Assembly: GCA_035566435.1 (NCBI GenBank)
Contig: DATMRF010000142.1
Location: 1 to 42,584 of the forward strand
Direction of reading: 5' to 3'
DNA: 42,584 nt
DNA from: DATMRF01 sp035566435
GTDB lineage: Bacteria > Verrucomicrobiota > Verrucomicrobiia > Limisphaerales > UBA8199
Below are positions 8,455 to 15,690 of this stretch, one piece after another; within the stretch, counting starts at the first letter, position 1; each line of letters opens with the position of its first letter. Below the pieces are notes generated by a model that saw only the letters and a list, made by a program, of their open reading frames with translations, had not been told where the DNA came from and made no database searches. The translations under genes were made by a program, and so were the position numbers.

Positions 8455-11400
8455 ATGGACACATATCGGAAAGTCAGATTGGCTCCATGGCTCGCAGGTT
8501 TCTGTTTGGGGATGATGAGTTCTGTCACGTTCGCGGTCGCGCGGGCGGAACAGCCGGTTTCCCTCGCCGGCCAGTGGCGGTTCGAAATCGCCGGTACCAA
8601 TGCCCAGGGCTTCAACCGCGAACTGCCGGGAACCATTCACTTGCCCGGAACCATTGACGATGCGGGACTTGGCCCCAGAAACACCAAACCTCCGACACTC
8701 GAAGGGCCGTACCGCCTCTACGACTATGCCGGTCCAGCCTGGTACCAACGGGACATCGAAATCCCGGCGTCCTGGCAGGGGCAGCGGGTAACCCTTTTTC
8801 TGGAGCGTGTGCGCTGGGTCACGCAAGTATGGCTCGATAGTAAATTCATCGGTCACCAAGACAGCCTCATTGCTCCTCATTGTTACGATTTCGGGACCGG
8901 CGTCTCGCCGGGCAAACATCGCCTGACCATTTGCGTCGATAACACCGTCAAGCTCGACCTGGGCCGGTTCGTCTCCGCCCTCTTTGGGGGCACCTGGGGC
9001 AACATGAACGGCATCATTGGGCGCATCGAACTCGGCGCCACCCCGCCGGTTTGGCTCGACGACCTGCAGGTCTATCCGTATCTGGCCACAAAGACGGTCA
9101 CCGTGAACGGCCGAATTGGGAATGCCACCGGCAAGCCGGGCCACGGCGTGCTCGCAATAAGTCTTTCCCATCGTTATGACGCGCGGCCCACGCCGGCGCA
9201 CGAGCTACAGGTCTCCTGGGACCCGGCCGGCGGCACGTTCGCCGCGGACCTGCCCATCGCCGACGCCGGCCCGGTGCATGAGTGGGACGAATTCGCGCCC
9301 GAACTCTACGAAGCCCGTGCCATTCTGAACCGCGGTGCACATACGAAATCCACGACGTTTGGATTCCGCGATTTCGCGGCCCAAGGCACGCAATTCGTCA
9401 TGAACGGCCGGCCATTGTTTCTCCGCGGCACCCTCGAGTGCTCGGTTTTCCCTTTGACGGGTTATCCCCCCACGGATGCTGCGGGCTGGCACAGGATCTA
9501 CCGGATCATCAAATCCTATGGTTTGAATTTCATGCGGTTTCACTCGTGGTGTCCGCCCGAAGCGGCCTTTGAGGCGGCGGACGCGGAGGGAATCATGCTC
9601 CAGGTCGAAGGGCCGCAGGCCAACGTCCCTGCCGGCGCCGACCCTGCCCGCGACGCGTTCATCGAGGCGGAGTTCAAACGGATCGTCGATACCTACGGCA
9701 ATCACCCCTCGTTTTGCACTATGACCCTGGGCAACGAGTATGGGGGCAGAGCGGCCCTGCTGACGCGGTGGGTCGATCTGTTGATGAAGCGTGATCCTCG
9801 GCACCTTTATTCGTCGGCTTCGGCGGCGCAGACCACGCCCAACCGGCAGTGGACGGAAAGCGATACCGGCCGCGGCATTCAGGGCCCGGGCACCCGGCAC
9901 AATTTGCGAGGGGTGGTTGCTGGCGATCCCCGGCCCATCATTGGCCATGAGATCGGCCAATGGATGTTTTTCCCGGATTTTAACGAGATGATGAAATACA
10001 CCGGTGTCATGGCGCCGAAAAATTTCGAGCTGATCTGCGAGGCCATGCAAAAGAAGCGCTTGCTGGAGCTGGCGCCGAAGTTCGTGCAGGCCTCGGGTCG
10101 TTTCGCCGTACGGCTCTACAAGGAGGAAATCGAGGTGCTGCTTCGCACGCCGGGATACGCCGGGTTTTCGCTGCTCGACCTGCACGATTATCCCACGCAG
10201 GGCACCGCGCTGATCGGGCCGCTGGACCCGTTCTGGGACTCAAAAGGGTTTATTGCGCCGGAAGCTTTTCGCCGATTCTGCGGCCCAACCGTGCCGCTGC
10301 TGCGTTTGCCCAAGCGAACCTACACGGCGGATGAACCGTTCGAGGCCACGGCAGACCTGGCGAACTATGGGGCCGCCGCCATCACAAATACCCAGCCGCT
10401 CTGGACGATCAAGGACGCCCAGGGCCGCGAGGTTGCTGCCGGTGAACTGCCGACGACCAGCGCGCCGACCGGCCGATTGACCGCGCTCGGAGCCCTCCGC
10501 GCCTCCCTGGCTAACGCGCCCGCGCCGTGCAGGTTGAATGTGAGCGTCGCCCTGGAGGGCACGCCGGTCGCCAATGACTGGGATATTTGGGTGTATCCCG
10601 CTGACACCACCGCCAAGCCGCCGCCCAATGTAGTGGTCTGCGGAAAATGGGAGTTGGCGAAAGCCGCACTGGCCGAGGGAAAGAAAGTGTTGTTTTTCGC
10701 GCAGTCGGTTAATACCGAAGAATCCATACGCGGCAGGTTTTTGCCGGTGTTCTGGAGCCCGGTGTGGTTTCCAAACCAAAAGCCCAACACCATGGGACTC
10801 TTGTGCGACCCCGCTCACCCGCTGTTCGCGCAATTCCCCACCGACTTTCACAGCGACTGGCAATGGTACGATTTAATGCAGCATTCCCGCGTGTTCGTCC
10901 TCGACGGCACTCCGCCCGCGTACCGCCCTGTTCTCCAGGTCATTGACAATTTTGCACGGAACCACAAGCTCGGCGTGATTTTCGAAGGCCGCGCCGAACG
11001 CGGACAGTTACTGGCCTGCGGATTCGAGCTGCCGGCTTCTTCCAAAGACCCCGCCGCGCGGCAGTTGCTGGCCGGCCTCTACGCTTACGCAGGTTCCCCC
11101 GCATTCAATCCGGCACAGGAACTCAGTGATGCCTGGTTGGAAAAGCTTTTCGTACCGAGATTCGCGAACAAGCTCCAGGCTTTAGGCGCGAAGATCAGCG
11201 GGGACAGTGCCGAAGAGGACTATCCCGCCGAAAACGCCATCGACGGCGACCCGAACACTTTGTGGCACACTCCTTGGGGAGAATCGGCCACCCAATTCCC
11301 GCATCAACTTATTATCGAACTTCCGAAACCGGCGCGGATTACCGGCCTTAGCTTTCTCCCCCGTCAGGATAATAATCACAATGGTTGGATAAAGGATTAC

Positions 11401-11598
11401 GCCGTCCACATCAGCGCGGACGGAAAGGACTGGGGTTCGCCCGTGGCGCAGGGTGCCTTTAAGAAGAACGACGGCCTGCAAACGATCAAGCTCGCCAAAC
11501 CTGTGGAAACGAAGTTCCTCAAGTTTATTGCCCTGAGCAGTTTTGCTCCCGCAGAACCCTTCGCGTCCCTGGCGGAATTCTCGGTGACCACAGAATGA
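8455..11598 (+). CDS. Exported glycoside hydrolase family 2-type enzyme with C-terminal discoidin-like domain
   Basis: The frame is open from an ATG at 8392, but the ATG at 8455 begins a classic signal peptide (MDTYRKVRLAPWLAGFCLGM..., cleavage after ARA), so I prefer it (1047 residues). No strong Shine-Dalgarno supports either. Residues about 35-200 are the GH2 sugar-binding jelly roll (WYQRDIEIP, VWLDSKFIGHQDS). A central Ig-like domain and a TIM barrel follow. LGNEYGG puts the likely acid/base at E428, and GHEIGQW puts the likely nucleophile at E499. Residues about 926-1045 (NAIDGDPNTLWHTPWGE) are an F5/8 type C (discoidin) carbohydrate-binding domain. It probably cleaves a beta-glycoside in the periplasm or outside the cell. 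The substrate cannot be read from sequence. It is followed in the same direction by the PIG-L and NagB-like genes. Confidence 0.85.
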   Translation: MDTYRKVRLAPWLAGFCLGMMSSVTFAVARAEQPVSLAGQWRFEIAGTNAQGFNRELPGTIHLPGTIDDAGLGPRNTKPPTLEGPYRLYDYAGPAWYQRDIEIPASWQGQRVTLFLERVRWVTQVWLDSKFIGHQDSLIAPHCYDFGTGVSPGKHRLTICVDNTVKLDLGRFVSALFGGTWGNMNGIIGRIELGATPPVWLDDLQVYPYLATKTVTVNGRIGNATGKPGHGVLAISLSHRYDARPTPAHELQVSWDPAGGTFAADLPIADAGPVHEWDEFAPELYEARAILNRGAHTKSTTFGFRDFAAQGTQFVMNGRPLFLRGTLECSVFPLTGYPPTDAAGWHRIYRIIKSYGLNFMRFHSWCPPEAAFEAADAEGIMLQVEGPQANVPAGADPARDAFIEAEFKRIVDTYGNHPSFCTMTLGNEYGGRAALLTRWVDLLMKRDPRHLYSSASAAQTTPNRQWTESDTGRGIQGPGTRHNLRGVVAGDPRPIIGHEIGQWMFFPDFNEMMKYTGVMAPKNFELICEAMQKKRLLELAPKFVQASGRFAVRLYKEEIEVLLRTPGYAGFSLLDLHDYPTQGTALIGPLDPFWDSKGFIAPEAFRRFCGPTVPLLRLPKRTYTADEPFEATADLANYGAAAITNTQPLWTIKDAQGREVAAGELPTTSAPTGRLTALGALRASLANAPAPCRLNVSVALEGTPVANDWDIWVYPADTTAKPPPNVVVCGKWELAKAALAEGKKVLFFAQSVNTEESIRGRFLPVFWSPVWFPNQKPNTMGLLCDPAHPLFAQFPTDFHSDWQWYDLMQHSRVFVLDGTPPAYRPVLQVIDNFARNHKLGVIFEGRAERGQLLACGFELPASSKDPAARQLLAGLYAYAGSPAFNPAQELSDAWLEKLFVPRFANKLQALGAKISGDSAEEDYPAENAIDGDPNTLWHTPWGESATQFPHQLIIELPKPARITGLSFLPRQDNNHNGWIKDYAVHISADGKDWGSPVAQGAFKKNDGLQTIKLAKPVETKFLKFIALSSFAPAEPFASLAEFSVTTE

Positions 11599-11662
11599 GG
11601 CGGCACAGATCATGCCTGGCATTTCAAAGCGCCGCGCGTGCTCGGGCACTGAAGAAAACGTT

Positions 11663-12460
11663 ATGAACCGCAGAGCGGCCATTGCCATCGGTGCCCATCC
11701 GGACGATATCGAATTCTACATGGGCGGTACGCTGCTCCTGCTCCAGCAAGCCGGTTATCAAACTCATTGCCTGAATGTTGCCTGCGGCAATTGCGGTAGC
11801 GCCCAACACAACGCTGCCACCACCCGAAAAATCCGCACCCGCGAGGCCCGAGCCGCTGCCCGGACCCTCGGAGCCACTTTTCATCCGCCCCTCGCCAACG
11901 ACCTGGAAATCGTTTACAGCGTCGAACTGTTGCGCGCCATCGCCGCAGTCATCCGGGACGTCCGGCCCTCCATCGTCCTTACGCACTCCCCGCAGGACTA
12001 TATGGAAGACCACATGATCACCTGCCGGCTGGCAGTCACCGCGGCCTTCACTCGCGGGATGCCGAACTTTCGAACCGTTCCGCGCCGGTCCGCTTCGGAA
12101 TATGCGGTCACAGTCTATCACGCGATGCCGCACGGGTTGCGGGATGGGCTGCGAAGGAGGGTCGTGCCTGGTATCTTCGTGAACACGACTACCGTCCACA
12201 AAACAAAGCTCGACGCCTTGGCCCGGCACCGCAGCCAGCAATCCTGGCTGCACACCAGCCAGGGGATGAACTCTTACCTCCGTGCGATGGAACACGCCGC
12301 GCTGGAGTTGGGCCGCCTGTCGAAGAAATTCCGCCTCGCCGAAGGCTGGCGACGGCATCTGCACCTGGGCTTCTGCGCCGAGAGCGCCGATCCGTTGAGA
12401 GATGCACTCGGCGGCAATTGCCTTGTGAATCGATCCTACGAACGCGGCCTGGACCGCTGA
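11663..12460 (+). CDS. PIG-L (LmbE-type) family deacetylase
   Basis: PIG-L enzymes are zinc-dependent N-deacetylases acting on N-acetylglucosaminyl groups. The 265-residue product has the hallmark AHPDDIE motif at residues 11-17 and an HSPQDYMEDH motif at 108-117, giving probable zinc ligands H12, D15 and H117. I chose the ATG at 11663 because GAAGAAAA lies just upstream and the motif then sits near the N-terminus as is usual; an ATG at 11612 in frame is less likely. No signal peptide is visible, so it is probably cytoplasmic. It lies 64 bp after the GH2 gene and 50 bp before the NagB-like gene. That suggests stepwise use of an N-acetylated amino sugar: hydrolysis, deacetylation, deamination. 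Confidence 0.85.
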   Translation: MNRRAAIAIGAHPDDIEFYMGGTLLLLQQAGYQTHCLNVACGNCGSAQHNAATTRKIRTREARAAARTLGATFHPPLANDLEIVYSVELLRAIAAVIRDVRPSIVLTHSPQDYMEDHMITCRLAVTAAFTRGMPNFRTVPRRSASEYAVTVYHAMPHGLRDGLRRRVVPGIFVNTTTVHKTKLDALARHRSQQSWLHTSQGMNSYLRAMEHAALELGRLSKKFRLAEGWRRHLHLGFCAESADPLRDALGGNCLVNRSYERGLDR

Positions 12461-12510
12461 TCAAGAACCAGCTTGATTGCTCCCGCTCGCAAGCTTAATT
12501 GTCCCTCACT

Positions 12511-13443
12511 ATGCCGCGCAAACTTAGTTCCATCGCGCCGGATTGGTGGGATTACACCACGCTCGATTCTGACATCATCCACGACGCCGCGGCGCTGACC
12601 CCCGAGGACATGGCGCAACTGTCGCGCCCAGGATTCAAGGTGATCTTGTACGACACCCTCGAAGAGTTCTACCTTGCTGAAGCCCTAGAATACGTCACCG
12701 CCTGGAAGGCATCCACACCCGACAATCCGGTCGGCATTTGCGGTCCGATCGGCCCCACCGAGCAACTGCCACTCGTAGCCCGCCTGGTCAACGCTCTCAA
12801 GTTGAACGTGCGCTCGGCTCACTTCTGGGGCATGGACGAATGGTTTCTGGATGGCAAGGAAGCTTCTCCCCAACACCCGCTCTCCTTCGAGAAGGCCGAC
12901 CGTGAACTGTGCTTCAGCCGCATTAACAAAACGCTCGTCATGCCGGATGCAAATCTCCATTTCCCCAAGGCCGATACCGCCCCCTATCGCCGGAGCTGGG
13001 AATCAGGCATCCGCTGCGCCATCATGCAGGGAGGGCAGGGGGACGTTAAGCACTGGGCCTTTAACGACCCGCCCCGGCGCCAGGGCAAATACCAGCAGAA
13101 CCCGCCCTCACCGAATGAATATCGCAAACTGACTACCCGTGTTGTCGATTTGCATCCGTTGACCATCGCTCAAAACGCCCGCACCTCGGGCGGCGGCAAC
13201 ATCTCCTTGGTGCCAACCCAGGCGATTTCGGTCGGGCCCGCCGAAACCTGGAAAGCCGACAAAGTGTCTATCTGGCAGGCAGGAAACCACGACAATCCCT
13301 TCGGCCAGCGGCTCACCACGTTGATGATCGCAAAGCGGGTCCCCGACACCGCCGTCCCGATGTCGTTGCTGGCCGACCACCCCAACGTCCAGTTCAACTT
13401 CTTTCGCCAGGGCATCGGTGGTTGCGCCGTCGAAATGCACTGA
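12511..13443 (+). CDS. Glucosamine-6-phosphate deaminase-like (NagB/SugIsomerase) protein with altered catalytic motif
   Basis: The 310-residue product has the NagB/RpiA/SugIsomerase layout. GICGPIGPTEQ resembles the phosphate loop, FWGMDEWFLDG aligns with the family MDEY motif, GQGDVKHWAFNDPP aligns with the canonical G-x-G-x-D-G-H-I-A-F-N-E-P, and VPTQAISVG, GNHDNP and LADHPNVQ match later conserved blocks. NagB converts glucosamine-6-phosphate to fructose-6-phosphate plus ammonia. The Asp of the canonical DGH motif is Val here, with Asp shifted one place, and the Glu after FN is Asp, so the reaction may differ. The ATG at 12511 is preferred to the TTG at 12499. No strong Shine-Dalgarno is seen. 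The neighbouring PIG-L deacetylase supports an amino-sugar role. Confidence 0.75.
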   Translation: MPRKLSSIAPDWWDYTTLDSDIIHDAAALTPEDMAQLSRPGFKVILYDTLEEFYLAEALEYVTAWKASTPDNPVGICGPIGPTEQLPLVARLVNALKLNVRSAHFWGMDEWFLDGKEASPQHPLSFEKADRELCFSRINKTLVMPDANLHFPKADTAPYRRSWESGIRCAIMQGGQGDVKHWAFNDPPRRQGKYQQNPPSPNEYRKLTTRVVDLHPLTIAQNARTSGGGNISLVPTQAISVGPAETWKADKVSIWQAGNHDNPFGQRLTTLMIAKRVPDTAVPMSLLADHPNVQFNFFRQGIGGCAVEMH

Positions 13444-13538
13444 CCCGAGAGGTTGTCTCTCGAGCCAGGAATCCCCATGCCACGCCATCGATAATTCACC
13501 TTCACCCGCGCGCAGCGAGGGCCGCCTGGCGCCTGCCG

Positions 13539-13622
13539 ACCTGAAAACCTGAAAACCTGAAAACCTGATAACTCAGCCAGCCCTCCCCGACGCGGACACC
13601 ACCAGCGACCCCCTCCTCACGG
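13539..13622 (+). repeat. 8-bp tandem repeat joined to a short relic of a phage connector-like gene
   Basis: Four units of ACCTGAAA/ACCTGATA (13539-13570) are followed by ACTCAGCC and then sequence encoding PDADTTSDPLLT in the plus frame. The same arrangement, with the same 8-mer and the encoded stretch PDADTTSDALLT, occurs on the minus strand near 41480-41600. This copy lacks about 21 bases present in the other and runs into the 3' end of the next gene. It is a third fragment of the accessory sequence described at 40964-41568. Confidence 0.7.
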
Positions 13623-14681
13623 CGCGGCCTGCATGGTCGCAAAAAACTTCAAGCACTCCCTGGCCGTCCTGTCCAGGTTCTGAATCGAACCTCCGCCCTC
13701 GAGCACTTCGCACATTTCATAAACGATATACCCGCGGTAACCCACCTCCTTCAAATCGGCAATGAAACTCCTGTAATCGATGATCCCTTCCGGGTCGGTC
13801 ATGGAAGTCGCGCGCAGCATATCCTCCTCGGGCCGGTAATTGGTCAGCTCGTTCATGTACCGAAACCGCCGCTGGCGCTTGTACTGCGCCGCAATCGTGT
13901 TCACGATGTAAGGTTTCATCTTCAAAACCGATGCCCGGATCTCCTCGCGCGTCAACCCTTCCAGCGTCGGCGACCACGCGTCCCACCCCACCTTGACGTT
14001 GGGCAGGCTCACCTCCTCCATCAGCCAGCGCATCGCGTCGTGGTGCAGCCCAATGTCATGATGGTTCTGCACCGCCAGCGTGATGCCGTAATTGGCCGCC
14101 TCCTTGCCCGCCAGCTTTAAGCCCTCGACCACGGTCGCATATTGCCGGTCGTAAGGAATGCCCGGCCGTTCGTAGCCGGTAAAGATCCGAACCATCGGGC
14201 AGCCCAGGTCCCGCGCCAGCCTCGCCACTTCCCCCACGTAAACCGCCTGGATTTCCGCGTTCGGAATGCCCCCCTTGTCGATCCCGGCAGTGAAGTCGGA
14301 ATAACCCGCCAACCCCACGAGCGTGAGGCCCAGCTCATTCAAACGCCCTTTGAGCTTCTTGCGCGCCGCTTCGTCGTAGTCCAACGGCGAAAGGTGCGGC
14401 CGCTTGGCCATGATCATCACTGAGTCAAAGCCCAGCTGCTTGGCCTTGACCAGAAACTCATCCACCGTGAGTTGTGCCTGGCCTCTCCAGACCCCCGCGT
14501 AACCGATGGAATGCAGGCAGGGCTTGATCCGGAAATCCTCTGGGTCTCCGGAAGGCGCGGCCGGCGCAACCTGTGCCCGGAGCGACACCCCCGCCATCAT
14601 CAGCACACCCAGGACCAGCAGCACAGTCCCCAGCATCGAAGCGGCCGGCAGCAAATGGAATGACGAAAGATTCAGTTTCAT
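13617..14681 (-). CDS. Exported xylose isomerase-like TIM-barrel protein (sugar phosphate isomerase/epimerase family)
   Basis: I chose the ATG at 14681, which gives a signal peptide (MKLNLSSFHL..., hydrophobic core GTVLLVLGVLMMAG, cleavage near RAQ) and a 354-residue protein; an in-frame start at 14708 is less likely. The body matches the AP-endonuclease-2/xylose-isomerase-like TIM barrel: LGFDSVMIMAKRPHLS, CPMVRIFTGYERPG, YGITLAVQNHHDIGL, LPNVKVGWDAWSP and GYRGYIVYEMCEVLEGGGS. His, Asp and Glu in these strands are the usual divalent-metal ligands. Family members isomerise or epimerise sugars or inositols, and secreted versions are common in Verrucomicrobia and Planctomycetes. The substrate is unknown. 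It converges on the NagB-like gene. Confidence 0.82.
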   Translation of the reverse strand: MKLNLSSFHLLPAASMLGTVLLVLGVLMMAGVSLRAQVAPAAPSGDPEDFRIKPCLHSIGYAGVWRGQAQLTVDEFLVKAKQLGFDSVMIMAKRPHLSPLDYDEAARKKLKGRLNELGLTLVGLAGYSDFTAGIDKGGIPNAEIQAVYVGEVARLARDLGCPMVRIFTGYERPGIPYDRQYATVVEGLKLAGKEAANYGITLAVQNHHDIGLHHDAMRWLMEEVSLPNVKVGWDAWSPTLEGLTREEIRASVLKMKPYIVNTIAAQYKRQRRFRYMNELTNYRPEEDMLRATSMTDPEGIIDYRSFIADLKEVGYRGYIVYEMCEVLEGGGSIQNLDRTARECLKFFATMQAAP

Positions 14682-14789
14682 GTGGAGATCCAGCAGGGCT
14701 TGGTACATTGGAGTGCTTGCCTGAAACCAGATCTATCGCCTCGAACCTCCGTGTCAAGCCCAAGCCGCCCTCTCATGACACCAAACCCG

Positions 14790-15131
14790 TTTGGAAATCC
14801 CCTTTTTGTGCTGGAGACGACTGTAGGAGACGACGTAAGGAGTCTCTGATCCGCATTCAGCACCGGCATGACGGGAACGGAACGGTAGGGACGCGTTCCA
14901 CCGCGTCCCCGATCCCTGCCGGAAATAATGGGGAGGCCGTGGAACGCGTCCCTACCGTTCATTGGCAGTCTCTGATCCGCATTCGGCAGCGGCATGAAGC
15001 CAACGGCCTGCGCTGGCGTTTCTCCCTCGCCTCCCTCGGACTTGTCATCACCCACATCTTCCGGACGCCTGAATCAGTCCCGCTTTGGAAATCCCCTTTT
15101 TCTGTAGGAGACGACGTAAGGAGTCTCTGAT
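14790..15131. repeat. Imperfect direct repeats in the intergenic spacer
   Basis: A unit beginning TTTGGAAATCCCCTTTTT and including a 30-bp stretch (ctgtaggagacgacgtaagg...) occurs at 14790-14850 and again at 15084-15131. The 30-bp part is identical at 14821-14850 and 15102-15131; the first copy has an extra 13 bp in the middle. A further piece (tctgatccgcattc.gca.c) follows the first copy near 14846-14869 and recurs near 14971-14994. No gene was recognised between 14682 and 15232. Confidence 0.75.
14880..14960. repeat. Long inverted repeat, 22-bp perfect arms
   Basis: Arms at 14880-14901 and 14939-14960 are exact reverse complements (core ggtagggacgcgttcca), with a 37-bp loop. The DNA or RNA could form a long hairpin. 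There is no T-tract after it, so it is not an obvious terminator. It lies inside the direct-repeat cluster upstream of both flanking genes. Confidence 0.85.
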
Positions 15132-15153
15132 AAAAAAGCTCTGGGTAATCACA

Positions 15154-15279
15154 AACGCTCCAGCGTTGGGTGCCAGTGCGCCGGGACCGAAGTCCCGAAC
15201 GTACGGCTCAACCTCCCGCCGATCCCTCCAATTTACTTTGCTCTCAACCGTAATGCTCTGTGGTGCGCTCGCGGAGCGC
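15154..15279. repeat. String of short hairpins
   Basis: Three self-complementary sites occur within 130 bp: AACGCT-CC-AGCGTT (15154-15167), CGGGAC-CGAA-GTCCCG (15182-15197) and GCGCTC-GCG-GAGCGC (15265-15279). They look like a composite dispersed element that extends into the 3' end of the small minus-strand ORF. Confidence 0.6.
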
Positions 15280-15574
15280 CGCTGTCCCAAACATTTACAG
15301 CCGAGCGCCCGCAGCGTGGACGCCCCGCGCTCCCAACCTCGTGTTTCCTTGCCGGCCATACCTTCAGCCGGAACCTATCGAATGAAACCGCCGACACCTG
15401 CTCAGGGCTGTCGAAGGCTAGAATCACATCCAGGTCGCAAAGACCGGTTTTGTGGGCGAATCTAACCGCCCTGGCAATCGGTCCAAAGTCGTGCGCTTCC
15501 TCCCGGTCGAGTGTCCAGGTTTCCAGAGATTGAAAATACTGGTGGGTCACAGTGTGTTGCAAGAGCGTTCGCAT
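15233..15574 (-). CDS. Small hypothetical protein, 3' end formed by repeat sequence
   Basis: The ATG at 15574 gives 113 residues. The first about 75 (LETWTLDREEAHDFGPIARAV, FAHKTGLCDLDVILAFDSPE) read like a real small cytoplasmic protein with a helix-strand pattern. The remainder (Arg/Gly/Ala-rich from about residue 80) is encoded by the hairpin-rich repeat and is probably not original, so the C-terminus may be rebuilt or the gene decayed. The frame could start further upstream, but that part is low-complexity. I do not recognise a family with certainty. Confidence 0.4.
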   Translation of the reverse strand: MRTLLQHTVTHQYFQSLETWTLDREEAHDFGPIARAVRFAHKTGLCDLDVILAFDSPEQVSAVSFDRFRLKVWPARKHEVGSAGRPRCGRSAVNVWDSGAPRAHHRALRLRAK

Positions 15575-15690
15575 AATGATGGTAGGGGTTTTACCTAACG
15601 CTCCCCTTTCAGCATGGCCCGTGCCACCAGACCGAGTGGTGCCGATTATCAGCGCGCGATCCCAACTTATGTTATGTTCAGCGAACACCT

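Noticed and set aside
14880..14960. Rho-independent terminator for a flanking gene
   Set aside because: The arms are long, but the loop is 37 bases, there is no T-tract, and it lies upstream of both neighbouring genes.
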